In this document: positions 5,787-15,879 of the stretch, piece after piece
Position numbering within the stretch: position 1 is the first letter of the stretch
How the letters are laid out: every line of letters starts with the position of its first letter
Origin: an uncultured Parasutterella sp.
Lineage (GTDB): Bacteria > Pseudomonadota > Gammaproteobacteria > Burkholderiales > Burkholderiaceae_F
Direction of reading: 5' to 3'
Assembly: GCA_900766055.1 (NCBI GenBank)
Contig: CAAFTZ010000176.1
Coordinates: 1-48,521, forward strand
Length of the DNA stretch: 48,521 bases
Program-made: the position numbers and the translations under genes
The notes under the pieces: model-generated
What the model was told of the DNA's origin: nothing
Database searches by the model: none
Seen by the model: the letters and a program-made list of their open reading frames with translations, nothing else

Positions 5787-8388
5787 ATTTCATGATCTCC
5801 CAGCGGTCCTTAGATTTGGCCACACGCGGGAGTCGTCCGGGCATTGCGCTCGTCGGCTGCCACCAGTATCCCGTGCCGCGCATCCTCATGGATTTGCGCT
5901 CCATACGTCTGTGATACCCGGGATTCATCATCTCCTGCAGTTGGTTAAATACCGCGTGATTAAGAAGCTGTTTGGTGTACCAAAGATTAACCATCGGGAT
6001 GTTGCTCTTGGCAAAGCGCAGGACGTTGGCGCCAATATCGCGGTCATCCTTGTATTTGTCGAAAATCTCCACGGCGTCCAGGGCGGAAGAAATTACAGGC
6101 CCGAAAGCGTTATAAACATTCGGGTGGCCGTACTTGTAATCCCCCATAGAAGAAACAAAAATATCTCCGGCAAAACCGGCTCCGCCTCCGGACGTAAACG
6201 CCCTGGCGATATTGTCGGTGGTGAAGGGATCCTGGATGTCCTGGCCGTTGAGCAGGTCTTTAAACATATTGGAAACCGCGGCGATCATGGTTGTCCCCAC
6301 AATCAGCGTACTGTAATAGCCTATCGCTGAAGCGGCCGGGTAGCTTGCGCCATTGCGTTTTTTATACCGATAGAGATCCCCTGCTCGTTGGATATGACGA
6401 GTCAGCATTGCCGTAGGGAAAGACTTAAATAGGAAAAAGCTTTGCCACGCCTCTCCCAGGATTGTGCCTCGTGCCACGCCCCAGTTAGAGATTGCGCGCG
6501 TATAGAGGTCAGGCTGAAGGGAGGCCATATGCGCATCATCAAAAACGAAGGCCAGATAATTCGAGGCGTACTTCTCCAGCGCGTGCCGAGAGATTCCCAG
6601 TATGGCAAGGTCGGCGTCAGAGATATTAAGAATGCTGTTCTTAGTGACGAACTCAGCATCGCCGAACTTCTCCGCCGGCGCCTTCTGAATGACCTTCCAA
6701 AATGTCTCATCGAGGCCAAAGTTTTCCAGGCGTTCTCTGAGCCAGCCGTCACAAGTATTCCAGTCGTATTTCCGGGCGTTGGTGTAGAAGGCCATAGCCG
6801 TTAGCGCCGCGCCTCTTCTAATGCCGTCTGTCCATTGCGACAGGAGTGAGGCCCTCATGGTGGCGTCTGCCAATTTGGAAGTAACGCCCTGGCTCATATT
6901 GTCCGTGACGAATTTATTGGCGGCAGAGTTGAAAACGTCTCCGATCACGCCAGCCTGGGCGGCAAAGGCAATATCTCTTTTGTCGGCCGGGTTGAGCGAC
7001 TTTACTAAGAACATCGCGCTCTGAGCGAAGGGCATTTTGTTGACTCTGCACATGTGGAAGTACGTCCCAATATCCGACAAGCTTGTGATAAAAGCTCCGC
7101 CGAGTTTGCCCGCCACCTGGAGGTTACGGACGCCCTGCATAATGGCGGCAAAGGTTTCGTATTTGACGCCTCGACTGCCGTTTAGGTTTGTCCACATTGC
7201 GTCGAGCATAAGATCGTTTGTTGGTACCTTGTAACCCAAAAAATAGTTGGATTGATTGTTAAGGATTTCCGTCGAGCGTTTCAACGTGTTGAAAGTACTC
7301 GTAGGGCTCGGTCCCATTTCCTCCAGGAGCGTAATGTCTCGCGACATCGCGCTGACGTGCGACAGCATAGTGCCGAAGATCGACGGGTTCTGCCCAAACA
7401 TACGGTTATATTCGATCCGGGCCTTGTAGTCCTTGAAGTGGATCGTTCGGTGCTCCTGGCGCTGTTCCGACTTAGCTTTGCCTCTGCCACTCGGCTTCGC
7501 GTCAGCCACATTCTGATGTTGGTCGCCATTCTCGGTGATGGACATGTACGCTCCCCGGAGAACGTTCTTTATATCTATATCGTTCATTTGCTCCAGGTTG
7601 TCGTCAAGGTACTGCGTTTTATCCAGGCGCTCGAAAACAAAGTCAACCCACGCGTCACGGTTCGCTTCGGGATTACGCTTTTTAAATCTATCCACTACTC
7701 CTTTGGTCTCGGCGGCCGCTCGCCTTGCAAAACTCTTCGGCGTTTTTTCCGCCAGTATTCTGGCTGCGTTAAGCACCTTGCCCTGATTGTGGGTCTGCGG
7801 CATGATCCAGTCTTCACGGGATCTGATGTCTCCGCCCGCACGGTTGTAGCGCTCACGCATTTTCTCCGTACATTGGATCCAGGCCTGCGCCGCTTTCTTA
7901 TAGTCTGCATTCTTGGTGTCGACGCCAGAGATCTCTGCCAGGATGCCCGCGACCGCATCGTCGTTTTCGATCATGCCGAAAAACTTAGGGCAAGCGGCCT
8001 GGAGCGTATCCACTAGCTCCGAGGCATATTCCTTCGATACGCCGACGGCGTGCTTGTCGACTTTATCCAAATACCTCATGGCGGCCGAGTTTGCGCTCAA
8101 GCCCTTGGCCCGCATGTCGGCGGTGTAGTTCTGCATAGCGGCGAGCGGGATCACCTGGCGCTGTGCATTGACCTTCATACGGGTGGCCCGGTACTGCATA
8201 TCCTGTGCCACGAGCGCGGCGGCCTTGGCGACATATTGGTCCTTGGTCAGGTTGGGCTCAGTTTTCCGGATGTCGAGCACCTTGCTTTTGATGTTAAGGA
8301 CAATATCCTCGCCTTCTTTGGCCGTGAGCTGTCGGCCGATAACTTGGCTAACTGAGTTCAAACATTCTTTCTTTAAGCCTTTTGCCAT
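5785..8388 (-). CDS. Large internal virion / DNA-ejection protein
   Basis: About 867 residues, mostly helical, with no enzyme motif I can identify. It is rich in Ala, Lys and charged helices (for example LTAKEGEDIVLNIKSKVLDI near the N terminus) and has hydrophobic patches in the C-terminal third (SAIGYYSTLIVGTTMIAAVS). It is the last of four large genes between the tail tubes and the fibre, the place where podoviruses encode proteins ejected with the DNA. The ATG at 8388 is preferred over an upstream TTG at 8397 because AAGGATTGAGG lies at a suitable distance. Length and position resemble T7 gp16-type ejection proteins, but homology cannot be claimed from sight. Confidence 0.75.
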   Translation of the reverse strand: MAKGLKKECLNSVSQVIGRQLTAKEGEDIVLNIKSKVLDIRKTEPNLTKDQYVAKAAALVAQDMQYRATRMKVNAQRQVIPLAAMQNYTADMRAKGLSANSAAMRYLDKVDKHAVGVSKEYASELVDTLQAACPKFFGMIENDDAVAGILAEISGVDTKNADYKKAAQAWIQCTEKMRERYNRAGGDIRSREDWIMPQTHNQGKVLNAARILAEKTPKSFARRAAAETKGVVDRFKKRNPEANRDAWVDFVFERLDKTQYLDDNLEQMNDIDIKNVLRGAYMSITENGDQHQNVADAKPSGRGKAKSEQRQEHRTIHFKDYKARIEYNRMFGQNPSIFGTMLSHVSAMSRDITLLEEMGPSPTSTFNTLKRSTEILNNQSNYFLGYKVPTNDLMLDAMWTNLNGSRGVKYETFAAIMQGVRNLQVAGKLGGAFITSLSDIGTYFHMCRVNKMPFAQSAMFLVKSLNPADKRDIAFAAQAGVIGDVFNSAANKFVTDNMSQGVTSKLADATMRASLLSQWTDGIRRGAALTAMAFYTNARKYDWNTCDGWLRERLENFGLDETFWKVIQKAPAEKFGDAEFVTKNSILNISDADLAILGISRHALEKYASNYLAFVFDDAHMASLQPDLYTRAISNWGVARGTILGEAWQSFFLFKSFPTAMLTRHIQRAGDLYRYKKRNGASYPAASAIGYYSTLIVGTTMIAAVSNMFKDLLNGQDIQDPFTTDNIARAFTSGGGAGFAGDIFVSSMGDYKYGHPNVYNAFGPVISSALDAVEIFDKYKDDRDIGANVLRFAKSNIPMVNLWYTKQLLNHAVFNQLQEMMNPGYHRRMERKSMRMRGTGYWWQPTSAMPGRLPRVAKSKDRWEIMK

Positions 8389-8400
8389 ATTCCTCAATCC

Positions 8401-11400
8401 TTAATCGAAGGCGTTATTGGTAAACATACAAAGTGCGGCGCGAGACATTCCGCTTGCGTCCTTCTCCAACTGCTCAGCCGCTGCCAGGTCACCGGCTACC
8501 ATCTCACGCGGTGTGGTCTCGTTGCCGTTCTCATCCAAAATCGGCATATCGCCGTACTTCTCCATGTCGAGGTCAAAGCGACTTTGGACAAATTCGTCAT
8601 CCGTCATAACGCCCGCCAACTTGCTTTGATCCGGCGCCTGCTCGGTCTTAATGCCTAAAGTCTCCAGGCCGTCTTTAATCACGGCCTTGGTCTCATCCGG
8701 CAAATTGGTGTTATCGACAACTTGAGTGACCGTCCGGCCGAGGTCTTCTCCAAATAGGCTCGGAGAATCCGCTTCGCTCTTGGCCGCGATTTCTTTATCG
8801 GTTGCGAGCATTCGGGCGTAGACGTCTCGGACCTCAGGCGTCAATTCGACGTCTAGGTCTGCGGCCGATTTGTAGATCGACACGAGCCAGTCCTTGAACT
8901 GCTTGAAGATCGCTTCCAGCCTGGAGGACGGTGCAACACCGTCACGGAGGTACTGCTCAAAGCCTCGAGCAAACTGCTCATGGAATTGCCGCTTTTCTTC
9001 GAGCGATAAGCCGTTCCATTCGTCGAGGTCCTTGAGGCCGAACCAGTCCATAAGGGTCTGAATGTCGGCCCTCACCCGCTCGGGCGCATTGGAGCGCATT
9101 GCGACATCGGTCATGACGTCCAGGAAGTAATGCCCGGACTCATGGACGAAAGTCGATTCGTCGGCAGTTCCGAACAAAGTAATCATGCGTTCGGCAGGCG
9201 TGTACATGCCGCGAGTCTCATCCCCTGATTGAGGATAGCCATTGTTTTCCCTTGACGGATCTTTTATACTGGAATCCTTGTCTAGAGCGGAAAATTTGTC
9301 GCCTGCCGCCGGGTGTCCCTTCGGGGATACGACTGCATCGTGAGGGTTCTTCGATTTTTCGGAGAGGGTGTCCACGGACAAGGTAACCCTATCCATTTTG
9401 CGATAGGGTTTTTTATTTCTTGTTCTATGCAACGATTTGTAGAGCTGGAGTTTGCCGCTCCCCGTCTCTTCTAAGTTAATAGCGAGCAAATACGTCTTTC
9501 CTATCAACTTCGTAAAAATTACTCCGTTTCTTCTTACTCCTTTTTCATTGACCCGAGTATCTCTAATAACTTCGTCCGGGTTATTGATGATGTTCTGAAT
9601 CTGGAGATAATCTTCTGGAAGAACATCGGGCGCATGGTGATTTACAACATGGTCTAAAAAATAAGCCTTAGACGTGTAAACACGGGGATCTGTTACTCTA
9701 TCCCCGAAAATCGCTTTTAAGTAGGCGTCCGGGACAGTGGCTATATCTTCTAATTCTGTTCCGAAAATAGCCTCAATTTCGCCGCGTGTTTTTCCTCTAG
9801 CAGTTTCAATTTCCGACGGCTTCAGCCATACCTCTAGCCTTTCCTTCTGACTAGATACTCTCGACTGGAAAAGGCCTTCGGCGGTTTCCTTCCCGCCTTT
9901 GCGAACCTTGAGCGCATAGCGTTTCTCCAATTCGTCGGCGCTCATGCCTAACCGCTCTCCGAGTGTTCTGTAGAAAGCGTCGTAGAGGTCAGCAGAATAG
10001 GCCGCGAGTTTTTCTTTAAACCCTGCTCCCAGGAGCTGGTTAAACACACGGTCTCTGAAGGAGTCGAATTGCGTTCTTAACGTTTCCGGATCGACGCCTT
10101 CGCCTGAGACATTAACCGGCTCGCCATCGTCCAACTGTTCCCGGGCAAGTTTCTCGTCGGCGATTGACTTGTTGATATCGCCGTTCATGCCTGAGGGTTG
10201 ATCGCCCTCGATTACGTCAGCGTTACGGAGCTCCATGGCGGCGTCCACCGCGCTCGGAGTGATCGAGTCGATTGCTTTATCCAGCGCGCCGAACTCGCTT
10301 TTGACCTGATTGAAAACCTCGTCGCGGCTGACTTTGCCAAAGAGGCCTTCGCCTCCGCTCTCCTGCTGGGCCACCTCGTTGAATCGGGCCAGGGCGTCTT
10401 TGAGCCTTTCGGGATTCTTGGATAAGAGGATGTCTCTAAACCATGCCTGTACCGGTGTGGCCTCAAAGAAGGATTCCGTGATCTCACCTTCGACCTTCTC
10501 ACCGTGGATCTTGCGGGCCTCCTGTTTGGTCTGCATGTAATCGGCGAGCGCCTCCATGAGGTCGCCTGTTACGTCATACTCCTTGCCTTTTTTCCTAAGT
10601 CTTACAACGTCAAGGGCGGCCCCTTGAAGAACGTCCATTATTCGTTTGTCTTTAGGATCGTCAGCTATAAAACGGTTTATGAATTGATTGTCCGGATAGG
10701 CCGCGGCGAAAATAGCCGGACGCATTCTTTGCCGGACATTGTCGTAGATAACTTTGCCGTTAGCATCTATCAAACCTTCTTTATCCGGAGTTCTTCTGAC
10801 AAATTCGTCCATGCTTTTGGTTGTCGGCTTACCGTCTTGCGTAAACTCAACCTCCTCCAGGTGCACATTCCGCGCGTCCTGGGCGGCCTGCTCTGCGGGA
10901 TTCAATTTCAGCGTTCCGGTACGGTTGGACAATTCGCCGACGCCTTCCTTAACGTCCGCATCATCCATCACACGTACAAGAATCGGCTCGCGCATCTTCT
11001 TGACCGCGCGGCGGCTGATGCCGAATTCTTTTAAGACCTTGGTCAATTCCTCTTTGTACTTCGTGGCCTTGACGTTGCGATAGGCTTCCTGGAGGCCTGC
11101 GATACGACCGTTGCCTGCGATCGCTCGGGCGCCTTGCACTTCCGGATTAGTGAAGTCGGCATTGAGACTGCCGTCGACACTGTTAGAGGTCATCACATCG
11201 CTTGCCTCAATCAGGGCATAGCGCATCGTGGTGCGGTCGCCGTTGGTGTCCGAGACTGTGACCGTCTTACCGAGAATGGCCGAGGAGTCTTCCGGCAAAT
11301 ACGCGATCACGGGCGTACCCTCGCCCAAAGTTGCACCATTGCGCAAGCGATTGAAGTCCGGAGCCTGCGCGATCTGCTGCATCTGCAAGCGGCTTTCTTT

Positions 11401-12315
11401 ACCGCTTCTGTCGCGGTTCTGAATGGACTCAAGCACACTCTTATTCATGCGGCTTGTCTGTCCTTCCACGGGGGCGGCCGTGGCTTCTGCTTGGGCCTTT
11501 TCCGCCGCCTCTCTTGCGGCTCGAACTCGAGCACCTCGTGCGCCGAGAAGGCCGAAACCTGCGCCCATGAGGGCGGATGTTGTTAGGCTTACAGGATCGA
11601 AAGGATCGTACTCTTTGGAGATAACCGAATAGTCCGCGTTATCCAGGACGAACTTAATCGCCGACTGCTCAGTGATGTCAGTTGCGGGATTGACCAGGGC
11701 GCCGAAGGTCGCAGACTTCAAATAACTTGTGCCGAGGGAGGCGGGGAGCGCCATGCCGACAGCGTTTGTCACGCCTGTAATCAAGCCCGCTTTCGTGGCC
11801 GTCTCTGTATCCACGCCCTTGTCCTGGAGCTTATCTTTCTCATAACGTCCGAGGTCGGCGCCGAATAGCGCACCGCCGACGAACGGATTGCCGCCCGCGA
11901 GAACGGAGTAACCAATACCCTTGGCCAAAGAACCGGTCAGACCGTAGAGGATCATGGCCGCCGTGCCGGTGGTCTCGGGATTCGGCGTGTAATCGTTCTT
12001 GATCTTGAGGCGTGCCTCTTTTGCGTCTTGCCTCAGGCGATTGACTACTGCATCCTTATTGACATTGAGGTCGGGCGCAAAGGGATCCTCCTGCTGGGCG
12101 AGGTAGTAATCATCATCTTCGACCCTGAGCGCGGCCGCCTCGCTAATGTCCGACTTCGTAGCTTCCCATTCTTTTCCAAAAGACTGGCCGATCGCGCCCC
12201 AGGAGCCCTCGAAAAGTCCGGGCGTGAGGGCCTCGGCGTCTTTCTCCGGAGCACTGTACTGATTAATGACTTTAGCTTCTTCATTGGTCAGTCCGAAACG
12301 ATTGATCCAGCTCAT
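8401..12315 (-). CDS. Polyvalent internal virion protein: ParB-like, nuclease-like and HExxH domains
   Basis: A 1304-residue multidomain protein. Residues about 115-160 form a hydrophobic Gly/Ala-rich segment. About 300-420 resemble the DdrB-type ParB-superfamily domain (EGTPVIAYLPEDSS, then GNGRIAGLQEAYRN). About 840-965 resemble phage Barnase/EndoU/colicin-type (PBECR) nuclease domains, with YFLDHVVNHHAPDVLPEDY and a beta-rich end. VHESGHYFLD at about 1055-1065 is an HExxH metallopeptidase motif. Such polyvalent proteins are thought to be injected with phage DNA and to act on the host at entry. The start overlaps the upstream stop as ATGA. The nuclease-like segment (about 9240-9890) is visibly richer in A and T than its flanks, suggesting a swapped domain. 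Confidence 0.85.
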   Translation of the reverse strand: MSWINRFGLTNEEAKVINQYSAPEKDAEALTPGLFEGSWGAIGQSFGKEWEATKSDISEAAALRVEDDDYYLAQQEDPFAPDLNVNKDAVVNRLRQDAKEARLKIKNDYTPNPETTGTAAMILYGLTGSLAKGIGYSVLAGGNPFVGGALFGADLGRYEKDKLQDKGVDTETATKAGLITGVTNAVGMALPASLGTSYLKSATFGALVNPATDITEQSAIKFVLDNADYSVISKEYDPFDPVSLTTSALMGAGFGLLGARGARVRAAREAAEKAQAEATAAPVEGQTSRMNKSVLESIQNRDRSGKESRLQMQQIAQAPDFNRLRNGATLGEGTPVIAYLPEDSSAILGKTVTVSDTNGDRTTMRYALIEASDVMTSNSVDGSLNADFTNPEVQGARAIAGNGRIAGLQEAYRNVKATKYKEELTKVLKEFGISRRAVKKMREPILVRVMDDADVKEGVGELSNRTGTLKLNPAEQAAQDARNVHLEEVEFTQDGKPTTKSMDEFVRRTPDKEGLIDANGKVIYDNVRQRMRPAIFAAAYPDNQFINRFIADDPKDKRIMDVLQGAALDVVRLRKKGKEYDVTGDLMEALADYMQTKQEARKIHGEKVEGEITESFFEATPVQAWFRDILLSKNPERLKDALARFNEVAQQESGGEGLFGKVSRDEVFNQVKSEFGALDKAIDSITPSAVDAAMELRNADVIEGDQPSGMNGDINKSIADEKLAREQLDDGEPVNVSGEGVDPETLRTQFDSFRDRVFNQLLGAGFKEKLAAYSADLYDAFYRTLGERLGMSADELEKRYALKVRKGGKETAEGLFQSRVSSQKERLEVWLKPSEIETARGKTRGEIEAIFGTELEDIATVPDAYLKAIFGDRVTDPRVYTSKAYFLDHVVNHHAPDVLPEDYLQIQNIINNPDEVIRDTRVNEKGVRRNGVIFTKLIGKTYLLAINLEETGSGKLQLYKSLHRTRNKKPYRKMDRVTLSVDTLSEKSKNPHDAVVSPKGHPAAGDKFSALDKDSSIKDPSRENNGYPQSGDETRGMYTPAERMITLFGTADESTFVHESGHYFLDVMTDVAMRSNAPERVRADIQTLMDWFGLKDLDEWNGLSLEEKRQFHEQFARGFEQYLRDGVAPSSRLEAIFKQFKDWLVSIYKSAADLDVELTPEVRDVYARMLATDKEIAAKSEADSPSLFGEDLGRTVTQVVDNTNLPDETKAVIKDGLETLGIKTEQAPDQSKLAGVMTDDEFVQSRFDLDMEKYGDMPILDENGNETTPREMVAGDLAAAEQLEKDASGMSRAALCMFTNNAFD

Positions 12316-15062
12316 TTAATTCTCCGGGAAATTGTGTCGTTAAGGTCAAGTCGGAAGGGCTCGCCCTTTTCGTCGGTTACGTAGCGCAAGCCGTCGCGGA
12401 TAAAGTAGACGCCGTCACCTACCCACTTGAGAGGTGCCGTGTTGATGAGCCTGGCGGATTGCTCAGGTGATACCACCTGATTCCGATAGACGAGCTTTTT
12501 GCCGCCTTTCAGGAAGTCCTTGCTGTAGACCTGCAAAACGTCTTCAAAAGATCCGAGCTTGGTAAAGGTCATCAAGTCCTTGCTCGCCTGCGAGAGTCTG
12601 GACGGCAAAATGATCTTCGCGCCGTTGTGCTCTGCCACCGGGCCGATCACGTTTTCGATCGCGGTATCCACGTCGCTCGAGCCGCCTGCTTGAAGGGCAT
12701 AGGCATGGTCGTTCAGCACTGCGTTAATGAGGTCCTCATACTCCGGACTTCCGGCCGGGATCGGCAGCACACCGTCCAGCTTCTGGCGAATTTCCGGCTC
12801 GTCCTTATTCGCATCGTTGACCTTGTTCCTGCGGTAGTAGCTGCCCTTGATTTGGCGGAGCGCGCCGTTGTTCTCTCGGCCGCGAGGCGTGGAGGCGACG
12901 CCCAAAGCGATAGACAAAAGATGGTGGTTCTTACCAATATCAGTTGCTAATGCCGCCAGGGCTCCGCTGTCGCCAGTAACCGGATCAAAGATCGCGTCGG
13001 AAAGTTTCTGTGCATACTCGGCCTGGTGGTCCTCGTCCATATTGGCGAAGGCTTGGCATAACCCTGTGGCCTCGGTTTTGGTGAGGATATGCGCGTCAGT
13101 GCCGAATCGCTTGGCCACGTCCTTGTAGCTGCTGATGCGGTTGGTGAGCTCTTGGATGGTGAGCGTCTGATTGCTCCAGTCCGTGATCGGTTTAAAGCCG
13201 AGTTCCGGGATCCCCTCGATCGCAAAGCGCATCGGGTCCTTGGCCCGCTCGGTCTTGACCTTCTCTGCAGCCTTATCCCACGTTGCCTTCTGCTCCATGC
13301 GGGTGGCGTACTCGGGATCATCCTTCTGAGGCGTGAGCGCTCGGCTCGTTGCATCCATGTCGCCTACAGACATTGCCGGCATGGAGTGAATGGCGGCATT
13401 GAGCTGGGCCTGTTTCTCCACTTCGGCGTGCATTCTGACGCCCTCGTCCTGACCGTAGACGCTAATGAAGTCTGCTACATCCGGGAGCTCGGATACGTCG
13501 CCCGTGTTGATCGCGCGGGATAAGACGTTGTCCACGGAGCGTTTTAACTCGACCTTGGCCTGCTGAGCCTGCTGGCCGCGTCTCTGCCTGGATGCGCGGA
13601 ATAACTTGATCTTGTCCGGAAGAGGTAACGCATCGATCACCGGATCGCCTGTCTTGACGTTCGGATTGAAGGCCACGTCCTTAGATGTCAGGCGCGGCTT
13701 GTCCGTCGGCTGCTCTGCGGCGCCGGCAATTCCGAGCGCCTTATGGACACCGGCTGTAATCGTTTCTTGGGAGTAGGCGACCGCGCCGATCTCCTGGCGC
13801 ATCATCGCGCTGATGAGTTTGGTCATCACCTGAGGATCCTTGACGTCAAGCGCCTCTCCGGGATTGACGCCCATGGCCTTGCAGACATTGCTGATGTAGG
13901 CGCGTGTCACGCTGTCACTGGCCGCGCAGAAGCGATCGACAATGCCGTCCACGGTATTGATGCCGTACTTGGAAGCATAGGTCTTGAGGATCTTTGCCGC
14001 GGCGCAAATACCGTCCTGCGGAGTCTCGAAAATGGCATGACCTCTGGCGTCCTGGCCCACCATACCGCTCCAGTTATTGCCAAATACCTTGATGTTGAGC
14101 GGGTTGCAGAACTTGTAGCCGATCGTATTTAGCACCTTGTCCGGAACATTAGGCGGCGTACCTAAGCCCGCCTGAGCGCCGGAGACTCGGACGTCTACTT
14201 TCCCGGCAGCACGAGCGGCCGAGCCTTGAGTAAGACCGATCGCCTCCGGGCCGCCCATTGCGTCAACGGTCTCCTGGAGCTGAGGCCATACGCGCTCGCG
14301 CAGCAAGGCATAGGTCTTGCGGGATACGTCCGGGCTCATCTTTGTGGAGCCAACCTGCTGATAATGCTTGAGCGCTCCGTACGGGTCTTCGACTGCCATC
14401 TGCTGATAGGCCGAGGCATAGGCCAGGGCAGCGTAGTTGTCCTTTTGTCTTGCGATCCATTCGGGACTCTTGCCGCCGATCTTGCCCTGGTAGTCCACCT
14501 CATCCATGAGGCTGGCCATCGTGCGTTCGGAGTCGGGGCCGAATCCGGAGAAGGCGAAGTCGTCGATCAGCGACTTGGCCCGCGTGTCCGAGACTTCGGC
14601 CTTATAGGCGGCGTTTTCTTTCAGGCGGTAGCGCTGCATGGATTGATCGTAGGAGTTGATCTTCTCCAGGGCAACAGAAGTGAAGGCCTGTTTCGCAAGC
14701 GGGTTTTGCAGTTTATCCAGGTGTGTCTGATACGCCTTGTTCATGGCCTCGCGGGTCGGGTCATAGCCCTCCACGGCGGTCTTGCCCTTCATGGTGTAGT
14801 AACCGCTCTCGGGATTCCATTGCAGCTCTCGTAATTCTTGATCCAGGCCGTTGAGCGCCTCGTCGGCTTCCGCCTTGACCTGCTGGGCCTCGGCCTTTTG
14901 TGCAAATTTGACGCTTAAACCGATACCTGCCCTCAAGGGCTGGGTGGCTCGTTCCATCGCGCGCTCATAGTCGAAGGTCGGCTGGACGTTTTCTCCGGGA
15001 CGCGCAAAAGACTGTTCGCTCTGAGGATTCGGCGTGTTGTTCTGATAAATGGGTACCTGCAT
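12312..15062 (-). CDS. Internal virion protein with lysozyme-like domain
   Basis: A 916-residue, mostly helical protein. Residues about 315-450 form a distinct domain beginning YKFCNPLNIKVFGNNWSGM, continuing HAIFETPQDGICAAAKILKT and YGINTVDGIVDRF. This NPLNI...F.....G..A pattern is known from phage virion proteins that probably open peptidoglycan during DNA entry (transglycosylase/muramidase-like); the catalytic residue is not obvious. The remainder is charged coiled coil with few landmarks. It follows the gp14-like gene with a 2-bp gap and overlaps the next start, as expected for an ejection-protein operon (T7 gp14-gp15-gp16 analogy). Confidence 0.8.
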   Translation of the reverse strand: MQVPIYQNNTPNPQSEQSFARPGENVQPTFDYERAMERATQPLRAGIGLSVKFAQKAEAQQVKAEADEALNGLDQELRELQWNPESGYYTMKGKTAVEGYDPTREAMNKAYQTHLDKLQNPLAKQAFTSVALEKINSYDQSMQRYRLKENAAYKAEVSDTRAKSLIDDFAFSGFGPDSERTMASLMDEVDYQGKIGGKSPEWIARQKDNYAALAYASAYQQMAVEDPYGALKHYQQVGSTKMSPDVSRKTYALLRERVWPQLQETVDAMGGPEAIGLTQGSAARAAGKVDVRVSGAQAGLGTPPNVPDKVLNTIGYKFCNPLNIKVFGNNWSGMVGQDARGHAIFETPQDGICAAAKILKTYASKYGINTVDGIVDRFCAASDSVTRAYISNVCKAMGVNPGEALDVKDPQVMTKLISAMMRQEIGAVAYSQETITAGVHKALGIAGAAEQPTDKPRLTSKDVAFNPNVKTGDPVIDALPLPDKIKLFRASRQRRGQQAQQAKVELKRSVDNVLSRAINTGDVSELPDVADFISVYGQDEGVRMHAEVEKQAQLNAAIHSMPAMSVGDMDATSRALTPQKDDPEYATRMEQKATWDKAAEKVKTERAKDPMRFAIEGIPELGFKPITDWSNQTLTIQELTNRISSYKDVAKRFGTDAHILTKTEATGLCQAFANMDEDHQAEYAQKLSDAIFDPVTGDSGALAALATDIGKNHHLLSIALGVASTPRGRENNGALRQIKGSYYRRNKVNDANKDEPEIRQKLDGVLPIPAGSPEYEDLINAVLNDHAYALQAGGSSDVDTAIENVIGPVAEHNGAKIILPSRLSQASKDLMTFTKLGSFEDVLQVYSKDFLKGGKKLVYRNQVVSPEQSARLINTAPLKWVGDGVYFIRDGLRYVTDEKGEPFRLDLNDTISRRIK

Positions 15063-15064
15063 AT

Positions 15065-15817
15065 TTATCTGCCTAAGATCGAAACTTTGTTATTGATCGA
15101 AAGAGGATTGAAGCTGTAAAGCGGCGTGAAAATCGGCTGGGCCGCAGATACCGCATCAACTCGGATTCCCGGATCGGCCGAGGAGATTCCGTCAATGCGC
15201 AGGCCGGGGTCGGCGGATGAAATCGCGTCGATCTTCAATCCGGGATCGGCTCCGCTGATGGCGTCAACCTTGAGCGGCGTGTCTTGTGCCGGCTCTTTTG
15301 TTTTGCCCTCGGCAAGTTTTCCAAAGGCGTAGGTCATGCCCACCTGAGACAAGCCGTTGAGCGCCGTGGACATGAAGTTCAGGCCCACACTTTGTTTCTT
15401 GGCGTTAAACATCAAGGCCTGGTTTTTGAAGTCGGTAGCCCGCTGGCGATAGCCCCAGGCAGCGGCATGAGCATCGGTCTCAATGCGATTCTTGTTAATC
15501 GTCTTGATGATGTCGGTGGAAGCTGTAATCTGCGCCGCGCTACCGCTGCCGATCGCAACACCGTTGGCGGCGAGCGCAGCCTTCTGCCTGGCTTTGACTT
15601 GGCCTGCCTGCATCGTTTCGTGCTGGACCTTAGTCTCTGCTGTAAACAGGGTGTACTGCGCCTGCAATTCCATCGTCTTGGCGTTTTCCTTGGCGATATT
15701 TGCCTGGGCCTTGGCGATAGCGTTGTTGTAGCGGGTTGTGAAGATCGAACCGACAGCGGAAATACCGGCAGAGATTCCCGTGCCGATCATTGAAGCGGTG
15801 TTGAAACTAAAGTCCAT
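15065..15817 (-). CDS. Internal virion protein, gp14-like, with C-terminal 12-residue repeats
   Basis: A 250-residue protein. Residues 8-28 are a hydrophobic Gly/Ala-rich segment (MIGTGISAGISAVGSIF), followed by a long Gln/Ala-rich helix and a hydrophobic patch at about 150-170. This matches the small ejection proteins (T7 gp14 type) thought to insert into the outer membrane. Residues about 182-229 are four tandem 12-residue repeats of the form L-[KR]-[VI]-D-A-I-S-x-A-D-P-G, unusual for the family. A GGAGG site precedes the ATG. Confidence 0.78.
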   Translation of the reverse strand: MDFSFNTASMIGTGISAGISAVGSIFTTRYNNAIAKAQANIAKENAKTMELQAQYTLFTAETKVQHETMQAGQVKARQKAALAANGVAIGSGSAAQITASTDIIKTINKNRIETDAHAAAWGYRQRATDFKNQALMFNAKKQSVGLNFMSTALNGLSQVGMTYAFGKLAEGKTKEPAQDTPLKVDAISGADPGLKIDAISSADPGLRIDGISSADPGIRVDAVSAAQPIFTPLYSFNPLSINNKVSILGR

Positions 15818-15827
15818 AAAACCTCCG

Positions 15828-15873
15828 ATAGTGCGCTCAGTCTGACGCCGCCTCAGGCTTTAATGCGCACTAT
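15828..15873. promoter_or_regulatory. Inverted repeat including late-region element AGTGCGCATT, copy 4
   Basis: Plus-strand ATAGTGCGC at 15828-15836 pairs perfectly with GCGCACTAT at 15865-15873. The right arm is the repeated late element (15862-15871, AGTGCGCATT on the minus strand), 8 bases after the tail-tube B stop; the left arm sits immediately before the ribosome site of the next gene. CAGACT lies 18 bases after GCGCAT, a weak -10 match. In RNA the arms could form a 9-bp stem next to the ribosome site. Confidence 0.5.
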
Positions 15874-15879
15874 TGTCGG

